A stretch of DNA of 64,000 bases from Paenarthrobacter nitroguajacolicus. GTDB lineage: Bacteria; Actinomycetota; Actinomycetes; Actinomycetales; Micrococcaceae. The stretch's first letter is position 1; every line of letters begins with the position of its first letter. This document shows, in pieces, positions 1 to 6,984 of this stretch. The translations under genes were made by a program, and so were the position numbers. Below the pieces are notes generated by a model. The model saw nothing but the letters and a program-made list of their open reading frames with translations. It did not search any database and was not told the origin of the DNA. The stretch is taken from the NCBI RefSeq assembly GCF_029952445.1, contig NZ_JAQPPK010000002.1, positions 62,001 to 126,000 of the forward strand, in the 5' to 3' direction.

Positions 1-351
1 CGGCGCCATGGGAACGGTGGCGTTGTGGCCTATCGCCGCGTGCGGGTTGGTGAAATAGAACGACGGCGCGTCGAACCAGGCGGGCGGAATGCCCTTATCG
101 GGGGCTACTGATTTCAATGCCCCCTCCGTGTGCTGCTCAAAAGTAATGAAGTCCCGGATAGTGGTGACGTCAACAGGAGGCAGCAGTTCGACGGCACCGA
201 ACTCCACAAGTTCGCCGTCCACCGGGACCCACGGGCGGGCAATCACTTCAAAAGCGTCCAGTCCTTCCGGATAAAGCCGGCCAGAAACCAAGTCAGGATT
301 CGCCAGCCCAAGGCGGGGAACGCCGTCGAGCATTAACCGGAAGAATTTCAC
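1..351 (-). CDS. Fumarylacetoacetate hydrolase family protein, N-terminal part (cut by window edge)
   Basis: The visible 117 residues begin MKFFRLMLDG (GTG start) and contain RDFITFEQH followed by FYFTNPHAAIGHN, the N-terminal pattern of fumarylacetoacetate hydrolase-fold enzymes, which hydrolyse or isomerise diketo and oxo acids using a divalent metal. The metal-binding core lies beyond the window edge. The GTG start overlaps the stop of the upstream cyclase gene (GTGA), which indicates translational coupling and fixes the start better than the internal ATG at 333. It is the third gene of a minus-strand unit with the cyclase and an MFS transporter, so a role in breakdown of an imported aromatic or cyclic acid is inferred. 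The substrate is unknown. Confidence 0.82.
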   Translation of the reverse strand, partial: MKFFRLMLDGVPRLGLANPDLVSGRLYPEGLDAFEVIARPWVPVDGELVEFGAVELLPPVDVTTIRDFITFEQHTEGALKSVAPDKGIPPAWFDAPSFYFTNPHAAIGHNATVPMAP

Positions 352-1133
352 GCCACCGACCCCGCATCCAGGATCGCGACCGCCCGCGTCCAGCCGGCGG
401 AGGCTCCGTGGATTTTCACGGGGAAGCACGAGATCCGGAACCCCGTGGACGGCAGTACTTCAAGGTTGTTGAGTTTCTCGATATGGCAGTAGCCGATCTC
501 CATCCCGGCTTTGTGGCCCTCCCAGATCAGTGAGTTGTCGCCGGTTTCCACGTACCGCTTGGCCGTATGGATGAAAGGAGCGTCCCAGCTCCACGCATCG
601 GTGCCGGTGACACGGACGCCACGGCTGGTAAGGAAAAGGGTGGCTTCGCGGCCCATCCCGCACCCCTTGGTGAGGTAGTCGTCCGAGCCGTAGCGTGTGC
701 CTGCCGCAGTATTGACCACCACTATGTCTCCCGGGGCCAGCTGGTGGCCGATCCGGTCAAGCTCGGCCTCGACGTCGGCAGCTGTGGCAACGTAGCCGTC
801 CTCGAATTGGCGGAAGTCCAGTTTCACCCCGCGGCCGAAGCACCACTCGAGCGGCACCTCGTCAATGGTGATGGCACGCGCACCTCCGTCCATGGTGGAG
901 GCGTAGTGGTACGGGGCATCCAGATGTGTACCTGTATGGGTGGTTGCGTTGATGCGCTCGATCGCCCAGCCTTCCTCCCCCGGAAGATCCTCCTCAGCCA
1001 TCCCCGGGAAGTAGGACACCAGGTCCTTGGCGGTTTCGCGGTGGGTGAGGTACTCAATTTGCGGCGTCATCCCGGGTGGGTCCGAGGCGATACCAGCACG
1101 AAGGCTGACGGAGAGGTCAATAAGGTCAGGCAT
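348..1133 (-). CDS. Cyclase family protein (kynurenine formamidase / isatin hydrolase fold)
   Basis: A 261-residue protein with HTGTHLDAPYH at about residues 66-76, the metal-binding signature of the cyclase family (PF04199), whose members hydrolyse amide or lactam bonds, for example N-formylkynurenine and isatin. The ATG at 1133 is chosen because it gives the usual family length; the reading frame runs open further upstream but that part is non-homologous and overlaps the transporter. The gene start overlaps the end of the MFS gene by 8 bp and its stop overlaps the next start. Together the three genes look like an uptake-plus-hydrolysis catabolic operon. The substrate cannot be read from the sequence. 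Confidence 0.85.
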   Translation of the reverse strand: MPDLIDLSVSLRAGIASDPPGMTPQIEYLTHRETAKDLVSYFPGMAEEDLPGEEGWAIERINATTHTGTHLDAPYHYASTMDGGARAITIDEVPLEWCFGRGVKLDFRQFEDGYVATAADVEAELDRIGHQLAPGDIVVVNTAAGTRYGSDDYLTKGCGMGREATLFLTSRGVRVTGTDAWSWDAPFIHTAKRYVETGDNSLIWEGHKAGMEIGYCHIEKLNNLEVLPSTGFRISCFPVKIHGASAGWTRAVAILDAGSVA

Positions 1134-2364
1134 TGTTGACGGGTTCCTTCTGGAGGTAGGACGGGGACACGGAGTCGTCCGTGGACGCGCCGCGATGGGT
1201 ATGTGGCAGGAAGAGCATGAGGGCCCCACCCACGAGGAACACCGCACCGGACAGGATCAGCCCGGAGGAGAAGCCCCAGGCTGCCGCAATCCCGCCCATG
1301 GCAAGAGGTGCGAAGGCCGCCACTCCACGGCCGATGTTGAAGCAGAAGCCGGCGCCCGTGGTGCGGATCCTGGTGGGGTAGAGCTCTCCAAGGTAGGAGC
1401 CGAAAAGTCCGGCAAACGTCATGAAGAAGGCGTAGAGAGGCCCCATCCACAGCAGTGCCGCCTGGTTGGTGACCAGACCATACAACGGCATCAAAAATCC
1501 GGTGCCGGTGAGGGAGAGCATGATGGCGTTGCGGCGGCCGATTTTGTCCGCGATCCAGCCGAACACGATATAGCCGGCGAACATGCCGAGGTTGAGGATG
1601 GTCATGAAGAGGCTGACCTGCCGGGGATCGAGGCAGCGCTCGCTGGAGAGGTAACTGGGCATCCACGTTGACGCGCCATAGAAACCAACGAACGCGCAAA
1701 CAGCAACCAGGGTGGCGATGATGGTGCGGCGCCGATAACTGCCGGTGAACAGTTCCTTGGCGGTGACGTTGCGCGCCACCTCCTGCTGCGCACGCTCTGC
1801 AAGCCACGCTTTGGATTCGGGAAAGAAAAAGACCACCATCAGCAGCGGCAGCAGTGCGGACAACCCGGTGACCAGGAAGAGCAGCCGCCAATCGGGCATG
1901 AAGGCGCCCGCGATCAGTGCTGCTCCTGCGCCGCCCAGCGGATACGCGGCAAGCACGAAAGCCACCGCCCGCCCGCGCTGTTCGGCCGGCCAGGTTTCCA
2001 CAATGTAGGTGGACAAAACTGACCACACTCCCCCAAGGCCAATGCCGGCCAGGAACCGGAGGGCCACGAACACCCCGTAGTTCGGCACCACAAAGAGCGC
2101 CGAGGTCAGGGCGACAAATACCACCATGGACCCGATGAGGGCGATGCGGCGGCCCCGGTTGTCCGCTACCCACCCAGTGATAATGCTGGAGCATCCCATG
2201 CCAAGCAGGGTGGCTGTGGCCAGAAGACCCCCGGCAATCGGCGTCAACTTCAGCTCTGCACTGATGGCAGGGAGCGCGAAGGAGAGCACCGCGATTTCCA
2301 GGGCGTCAAAAAGATAGATGATGAACGACCCAACAAGGATGAACCACTTGGTTCCACGTTTCAT
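1126..2364 (-). CDS. MFS transporter, aromatic acid:H+ symporter-like
   Basis: A 412-residue polytopic membrane protein with about 12 hydrophobic segments. GWVADNRGRRIALIGS in the loop after TM2 and the matching WIADKIGRRNAIMLS in the second half are the duplicated major-facilitator loop signatures. The family takes up organic acids by proton symport at the cytoplasmic membrane. It is the first gene of the minus-strand operon that continues into the cyclase and FAH-family genes, so it probably imports their substrate. The TetR gene starts divergently 152 bp away, with two direct repeats between them that are likely operators for this transporter promoter. The start at 2364 fits the N-terminal KWFILVGSF membrane segment. 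Confidence 0.88.
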   Translation of the reverse strand: MKRGTKWFILVGSFIIYLFDALEIAVLSFALPAISAELKLTPIAGGLLATATLLGMGCSSIITGWVADNRGRRIALIGSMVVFVALTSALFVVPNYGVFVALRFLAGIGLGGVWSVLSTYIVETWPAEQRGRAVAFVLAAYPLGGAGAALIAGAFMPDWRLLFLVTGLSALLPLLMVVFFFPESKAWLAERAQQEVARNVTAKELFTGSYRRRTIIATLVAVCAFVGFYGASTWMPSYLSSERCLDPRQVSLFMTILNLGMFAGYIVFGWIADKIGRRNAIMLSLTGTGFLMPLYGLVTNQAALLWMGPLYAFFMTFAGLFGSYLGELYPTRIRTTGAGFCFNIGRGVAAFAPLAMGGIAAAWGFSSGLILSGAVFLVGGALMLFLPHTHRGASTDDSVSPSYLQKEPVNNA

Positions 2365-2406
2365 GGGATCCCTTCCGATGGGGGCGACGTTGCCCGAAAC
2401 GGAAAC

Positions 2407-2468
2407 TAGAACTTATACACACGTTCAGTTTCTGTTGGAATAGAATTTATACACCCATTCAATTTGTG
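2407..2468. promoter_or_regulatory. Two 28-bp direct repeats between divergent MFS and TetR genes (candidate operators)
   Basis: Positions 2407-2434 and 2441-2468 share the pattern TAGAAYTTATACACNC followed by RTTCARTTTSTG, a 34-bp repeat period. Each repeat is AT-rich against a GC-rich background and sits where both divergent promoters must lie. Two tandem sites are consistent with cooperative binding by the adjacent TetR regulator. The match of repeats is seen directly; operator function is inferred. Confidence 0.55.
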
Positions 2469-2516
2469 TCAATGCTCACAGGCTTCATGCGCCCTGGGGC
2501 CGATAGGGTGGGACTC

Positions 2517-3149
2517 ATGTCCACGGAAGTACAGGGAAACACAGCCGGCACCCGCCGCCGGGAACAGATTTTGGATGTCGCCGTGGGGATGTTTGCCGAC
2601 CGCGGCTTCGAAAGCACCACCATGCGGGCTGTAGCGGAGGAAATCGGCACCACTGCTCCCCTGGTGATCTACCATTTCGCCACCAAGCTGGAGCTCTACA
2701 GGGCCGTCTTCGCCCGGTACCAGCACCTCAACGAGGAACGCCGGCGGCAAGTACTGGCGGTCGACCCCTCAGCGAGTGACGCCGTCGAACGAATTGTGGA
2801 CGCCTTCCTCATGCCCACACTGAAGGCACAGGAAACAGCGGACGGGAAGCTGTTCGCCCGCCTCGTCCTGCGGGAAGCTTCGGACCCCTCGGCGCACGAT
2901 CGCGGCATCCTCGCCGAATACTTCGACCCCATGGCCAGGGACTTCATCGCAGTGATGCGCAAGGCCCTGCCCGACAAACCGCAGGGATTTCACGAGTGGG
3001 CCTACATGTTCGGGGTTGGGGCCCTGACCGGGACGGCGCTCCCCCAACGCATCGCGTCCCTGTCCGACGTCACCAACATCAACGATTTCCGCTACGACTA
3101 CCTGCGGACAGTCCTCATCGCCGGCTGGCGCGGCGCCGGACCCAAGTAG
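2517..3149 (+). CDS. TetR family transcriptional regulator
   Basis: A 210-residue regulator. The N-terminal helix-turn-helix is recognisable as RRREQILDVAVGMFADRGF followed by TTMRAVAEEIGT and LVIYHFATKLELYRAVF, the standard TetR DNA-binding domain. The C-terminal half is a ligand domain of unknown specificity. ATG at 2517 is preferred because it begins just before the HTH with a GGGTGGG stretch upstream; a GTG at 2466 lies inside the second operator-like repeat. It is divergent from the MFS-cyclase-FAH operon and is the obvious candidate to repress it, with the imported acid or a breakdown product as inducer. Confidence 0.87.
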   Translation: MSTEVQGNTAGTRRREQILDVAVGMFADRGFESTTMRAVAEEIGTTAPLVIYHFATKLELYRAVFARYQHLNEERRRQVLAVDPSASDAVERIVDAFLMPTLKAQETADGKLFARLVLREASDPSAHDRGILAEYFDPMARDFIAVMRKALPDKPQGFHEWAYMFGVGALTGTALPQRIASLSDVTNINDFRYDYLRTVLIAGWRGAGPK

Positions 3150-3197
3150 GTAACAGATAACGCTCCACTGACGGCGCAGTAGAGCATGTGCTGTTAC
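3150..3197. terminator. Stem-loop between convergent TetR and nanR genes
   Basis: GTAACAG, then GCTC, at 3150-3165 are repeated inverted as GAGC, then CTGTTAC, at 3182-3197, giving an interrupted stem directly at the end of the TetR gene. The nanR-type gene ends 38 bp further on, from the other side, so the hairpin can serve as a bidirectional terminator. There is no clear T-run. Confidence 0.5.
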
Positions 3198-3234
3198 TCA
3201 GTTGGGCACGACGGCGGCCCTTGCGTTGCGCTTG

Positions 3235-3963
3235 TTACTCGCCGACCGCTTCGCTGATGCGGCGGCGGATGCCATCGAAGTGCCGGTTGAGCAGCTCAGC
3301 CGCTGCGGCTTTGTCTCCTGCGGCGACGGCGGCGTAGATGTCCCGGTGCATGGCCGCGGTCTTGGCCAGGTCCTCGTTGCCCGGGCCGATCTCCACGTGG
3401 ATCTTGCGGTACACCTTCCAAAAAACGCCCATCAGGTTGATGAGGAGCTCGTTGTTGAGCGGCTCGAACAGGCGGCGGTGGAACTCGGCATCCGCGGCAA
3501 CGAAGTTCTCTCCAGCCGCGGCCAACTCCTCCATTTGCTTGACCGATTCCTCGATGGTGGCCAGTTGCTCCTTGGTCATGACGTCCATGGAGGAACCAAT
3601 GAGTCCGGATTCCAGGGCCTGGCGTACGTCGACCAACTGCAATGCCTCAAGCCCCTGATGGCGGAGGGAAAGCCTCCCGCGGAAGGTGAGCCCGTCGGCG
3701 AGCGCATCGAAGTTGCTGGGCGCCACGAACATGCCGAAGCCATGGCGGATCTCGATGACCCCCAAAGCCTGGAGCACCTTCAGCGACTCACGGAGAGTGT
3801 TCCGGCCAACGCCGAGGGCAACTGACAACTCGCTCTCCGTGGGCAAGGGATCGCCTGCTTCCAGCTCGCGTTCAAGGATCAGTTCCATAATGTCCGACTG
3901 CAGTGCACGCAGCCGGGCCTGTGCGCTGAACCGCGCCTGCGGAACCACACCGGAAGTTGTCAT
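3235..3963 (-). CDS. nanR: FadR-type GntR repressor of the sialic acid cluster
   Basis: A 242-residue protein. Residues 20-80 form the winged helix typical of GntR proteins (PLPTESELSVALGVGRNTLRE), and the rest is an all-helical FCD domain with HRRLFEPL and a late HFDGIRRR, the metal/effector-binding histidines of the FadR subgroup. ATG at 3963 is chosen over 3984 because AAGGAG stands 6 bp upstream. It is divergent from the transporter-nan operon, as in Corynebacterium glutamicum where the GntR-type NanR represses sialic acid genes and is released by a pathway sugar phosphate. Palindromes at 4063-4080 and 4245-4265 are its likely binding sites. The role is inferred from context. Confidence 0.82.
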   Translation of the reverse strand: MTTSGVVPQARFSAQARLRALQSDIMELILERELEAGDPLPTESELSVALGVGRNTLRESLKVLQALGVIEIRHGFGMFVAPSNFDALADGLTFRGRLSLRHQGLEALQLVDVRQALESGLIGSSMDVMTKEQLATIEESVKQMEELAAAGENFVAADAEFHRRLFEPLNNELLINLMGVFWKVYRKIHVEIGPGNEDLAKTAAMHRDIYAAVAAGDKAAAAELLNRHFDGIRRRISEAVGE

Positions 3964-4062
3964 GGCTTTCTCCTTGCCGAGCACCAGCCCCCATGGTTGC
4001 GAAGGGGTGCGGTATTAATATTGAAGTGAGCTTAGCGTCCACCTCGTGATGAGTAGCTCGCA

Positions 4063-4080
4063 ACATACAATATCGGATGT
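4063..4080. promoter_or_regulatory. Candidate NanR site near the nanR promoter
   Basis: ACATACAATATCGGATGT has ACAT/ATGT ends around a central ATAT, and it contains ATCGGATGT, which matches the arm ATCGGACGT of the stronger palindrome at 4245-4265. Its position upstream of the divergent repressor gene suggests autoregulation. Confidence 0.45.
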
Positions 4081-4202
4081 CCCATCTCCTTCATAGCCAT
4101 GGAGGGGATTTCTTCAGATCTCTCCCCGGGATTTCCCCCTCGGACCGGCCGCAGCCGGCAAGCCGAAGGCGCGCGGAGCGCGCCCTAGCCATCGAATCCC
4201 GC

Positions 4203-4231
4203 TTGACGTTCCGTTGTGACCGCCCTTACAG
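4203..4231 (+). promoter_or_regulatory. Promoter of the sialic acid transporter operon
   Basis: TTGACG at 4203-4208 and TTACAG at 4226-4231 are separated by exactly 17 bp. The transcript would begin near 4238, just before the operator palindrome and about 60 bases ahead of the siaE start. Confidence 0.5.
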
Positions 4232-4244
4232 TTTCCATACGAGC

Positions 4245-4265
4245 ATCGGACGTCCTACATCCGAT
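4245..4265. promoter_or_regulatory. Palindromic operator downstream of the siaE promoter
   Basis: ATCGGACGT and ACATCCGAT, separated by 3 bp, are complementary at 8 of 9 positions. The site overlaps the expected start of transcription, the place from which a bound repressor blocks initiation or clearance. The half-site recurs at 4072-4080 next to the GntR gene. Confidence 0.6.
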
Positions 4266-4296
4266 AACCCACGAAACGCGAATGGTGAGGCACCCT

Positions 4297-5919
4297 ATGA
4301 GCAAGACGATCCAAAGCCTGCCGCTGGTCAACGACGCCAGCCGCCGGAACTTCCTGAAGCTAAGCGGCGCAGTTGGTGCAGCAGCCGCCTTCACGGCAAC
4401 CCTTTCTGCGTGCGGCGGCGCTGCCAGCACCACCACGGGTAACGCAACGAACACCGCTGCGGTCAACAAGGACCTCACCATCGAGGCAGGCATTTCCTAC
4501 GCGCTCTCCACGGGCTTCGATCCCCTGAGCTCCTCGGGCGCCACGCCGATGGCGGCCAACCTGCACATCTTTGAAGGCCTCATCGAGCTTCACCCGGCTA
4601 CTCGTCAGCCCTACAACGCCTTGGCAGCCACGGATCCCAAAAAGATCAACGACACCACCTACCAGGTGACCATCCGCGACGGCGCGAAGTTCCACGATGG
4701 CTCCCCCGTCACCACCGAGGACGTGGCGTTCTCCTTCACCCGCGTCATGGACCCGGCCAACAAGTCGCTCTTCTCCCAGTTCATCCCGTTCATCCAGGAC
4801 GTCAAGCCTGTTGATGCCAAGACGGTGGAGTTCACGCTCAAGTACGCCTTCCCGGGCTTCGGACCGCGCATCTCCGTGGTGAAGATCGTCCCCAAGGCTC
4901 TTGCAACAGACCTGAAGGCCTTCGATGCCAAGCCCGTGGGCTCCGGCCCCTACAAGCTCATCTCCGCGGTGAAGGACGACAAGATCGTCTTTGAGGCCTT
5001 CGCCGATTACAATGGCCCCAAGCCCGCCCTGGCCAAGGGCATGACCTGGCTGCTGCTCTCCGACGCCGCAGCCCGCGTGACCGCCGTCCAGTCCGGCCGG
5101 GTCCAGGCAATTGAAGACGTGCCCTACCTCGATGTTGACGGCCTGAAGTCCAAGGTCAAGGTTGAATCCGTCCAGTCCTTCGGGCTGCTGTTCCTCATGT
5201 TCAACTGCGCCAAGGCCCCCTTCGACAACAAGCTTGTCCGCCAGGCCCTGCACTATGGCCTGGACAAGGAAGCCATCATCAAGAAGGCCCTGTTCGGGAA
5301 CGCCAAGGCTGCCAGCTCGTACTTCCAGGAGGGCCACCCGGACTACGTCAAGGCCAAGAATGTCTACGGCTTTGACACCTCCAAGGCCGCAGACCTGCTC
5401 AAGCAGGCCGGCGTGACGAACCTCGAATTCGAACTGCTCACTACAGACACCGCCTGGGTCAAGGACGTTGCACCGCTGATCCTCGAATCCTGGAACAAGA
5501 TCCCCGGCGTCAAGGTCACCGTCAAGAGCCTCCAGTCCGGCGCCTTGTACAGCGACCGTGTTGGCAAGGGCGACTACACCGTGGTGGCTGCACCCGGTGA
5601 TCCCTCAGTGTTCGGCAACGATGCCGACCTGCTTCTGAGCTGGTTCTACTCCGGCGCCACGTGGATGGACAAGCGCGCGTTCTGGACCACGCCGGAGCGC
5701 ACCAAGCTCCAGGGACTCATGGACAAGGGCTCGCAGGCCTCCGGTGAGGAAGCCAAGAAGATCGTGGGCGAAATCGTGGACATGGTCTCGGAGGAAGTTC
5801 CGCTGTACCCCGTCTTCCACCGCCAGTTGCCCAGCGCCTGGGATGAAAAGAAGCTCAACGGCTTCCAGCCCCTGCCCACCACGGGCCTGTCCTTCATCGA
5901 CGTCGGACGCACCGCCTAG
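4297..5919 (+). CDS. siaE: Sialic acid ABC transporter substrate-binding lipoprotein (SBP family 5)
   Basis: A 540-residue family-5 (peptide/nickel type) solute-binding protein. It has a twin-arginine signal, [10 protein letters not shown] with the pair at residues 16-17, followed by a lipobox LSAC with cysteine 39, so it is exported folded and anchored outside the membrane. ATG at 4297 is preceded by GTGAGG; earlier in-frame starts lack a site and run through the operator. It begins the operon with permease, fused permease-ATPase, ATPase, nanA, nanK and nanE. The family normally binds peptides, but the same arrangement (SiaEFGI) imports sialic acid in C. glutamicum, so N-acetylneuraminate is the inferred ligand. 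Confidence 0.85.
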   Translation: MSKTIQSLPLVNDASRRNFLKLSGAVGAAAAFTATLSACGGAASTTTGNATNTAAVNKDLTIEAGISYALSTGFDPLSSSGATPMAANLHIFEGLIELHPATRQPYNALAATDPKKINDTTYQVTIRDGAKFHDGSPVTTEDVAFSFTRVMDPANKSLFSQFIPFIQDVKPVDAKTVEFTLKYAFPGFGPRISVVKIVPKALATDLKAFDAKPVGSGPYKLISAVKDDKIVFEAFADYNGPKPALAKGMTWLLLSDAAARVTAVQSGRVQAIEDVPYLDVDGLKSKVKVESVQSFGLLFLMFNCAKAPFDNKLVRQALHYGLDKEAIIKKALFGNAKAASSYFQEGHPDYVKAKNVYGFDTSKAADLLKQAGVTNLEFELLTTDTAWVKDVAPLILESWNKIPGVKVTVKSLQSGALYSDRVGKGDYTVVAAPGDPSVFGNDADLLLSWFYSGATWMDKRAFWTTPERTKLQGLMDKGSQASGEEAKKIVGEIVDMVSEEVPLYPVFHRQLPSAWDEKKLNGFQPLPTTGLSFIDVGRTA

Positions 5920-5932
5920 GCGGTCCCCCAAC

Positions 5933-5993
5933 GTTGCGGGGCCCGCTTTACGTCCTAAAGCCCCCACTTTGCACGCAGAGCGGGCCCCGCAAC
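5933..5993. repeat. GC-rich palindrome between siaE and siaF (dispersed repeat copy 1)
   Basis: GTTGCGGGGCCCGCT at 5933-5947 is perfectly complementary to 5979-5993, a 15-bp stem with a 31-base loop. Related palindromes occur at 12555-12706, 17684-17746 and 18447-18509. Here it lies inside an operon between the abundant binding protein and the first permease, where such a structure can stop or protect part of the transcript. Confidence 0.75.
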
Positions 5994-6024
5994 CCAGCTT
6001 CACCCCTAACAACCGGAGAACACA

Positions 6025-6981
6025 TTGGTCACGATATTGCGTCTGCTTGGCCGCAGGCTTGCAGCATTGCCATTAATGATCCTGGGCATCACGTTGCTCG
6101 TCTTCATGGTCCTGCAGGCCGCTCCCGGCGACCAGGCCAGCTCAGCCCTCGGCGACGGTGCCAGCGAAGAAGCGAAGCAGCAGTACCGCCAGGACAATGG
6201 CCTCAACGATCCCCTGGTCCTGCAGTACTTCCGTTTCCTCGGCAGGCTCCTTCAGTTCGACCTCGGCACCACCACCCCGCCGGCCAAGTCGGTGGCCTCC
6301 ATGATCGGCTCAGCTTTCCCTTTGACGCTGCAGCTGACTTTCCTCGGCGTGCTCATCGCGATCGTTTTGTCCTTGGCGTTCGGCGTCCTCGGCGCTCTGT
6401 ACCGGGACAAGTGGCAGGACCAGTTGGTCCGCGTCTTCTCCATCGCCGCGATCGCCACGCCGTCGTTCTGGCTCGGCATCCTGCTGATCCAGTGGTTCGC
6501 ACTCGGTGAGAACCCAATGTTCCCCTCAGGCGGAATTGCGACGCCGGAATCCGGCTTTGGCGGTTGGCTCAACTCCATGGCCCTCCCGGCTTTGGCGCTC
6601 GGCATTCCCGTGTCCGCATCGCTGATCCGCGTGGTCCGTACATCCATGGTGGAAGAACTGGACCGCGACTACGTCCGTACCGCCATCGGCAACGGGGTCC
6701 CATACCGCGAGGTGGTCTCCAAGAACGTCCTTCGCAACGCACTGGTCACTCCGGTGACCGTGCTGGGACTGCGCGTTGGCTACCTGCTGGGTGGCGCCGT
6801 CGTGATTGAAATGATTTTCGCCTTGCCCGGCATGGGCCAGCTCATCCTCAACGGCATCACCAACCTGGACGTGAACCTGGTCCAGGGCGTGGTGCTCACC
6901 ATCTCAGTCACCTTTGTTCTGGTGAACATCGTGGTGGACCTTCTCTACCTGCTCATCAACCCCCGAATCAGGACGGTATAG
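6025..6981 (+). CDS. siaF: Sialic acid ABC transporter permease (DppB type)
   Basis: A 318-residue integral membrane protein with six hydrophobic segments. Its first helix (LPLMILGITLLVFMVLQAAPGD) and the cytoplasmic loop DYVRTAIGNGVPYREVVSKN, which contacts the ATPase, are typical of DppB/OppB permeases. Translation starts at TTG, with GGAG placed 6 bp upstream; no better in-frame ATG exists before the first helix. It follows the siaE palindrome and lies 3 bp before the fused siaG, with which it forms the transmembrane pair. Confidence 0.88.
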   Translation: MVTILRLLGRRLAALPLMILGITLLVFMVLQAAPGDQASSALGDGASEEAKQQYRQDNGLNDPLVLQYFRFLGRLLQFDLGTTTPPAKSVASMIGSAFPLTLQLTFLGVLIAIVLSLAFGVLGALYRDKWQDQLVRVFSIAAIATPSFWLGILLIQWFALGENPMFPSGGIATPESGFGGWLNSMALPALALGIPVSASLIRVVRTSMVEELDRDYVRTAIGNGVPYREVVSKNVLRNALVTPVTVLGLRVGYLLGGAVVIEMIFALPGMGQLILNGITNLDVNLVQGVVLTISVTFVLVNIVVDLLYLLINPRIRTV

Positions 6982-6984
6982 CTC

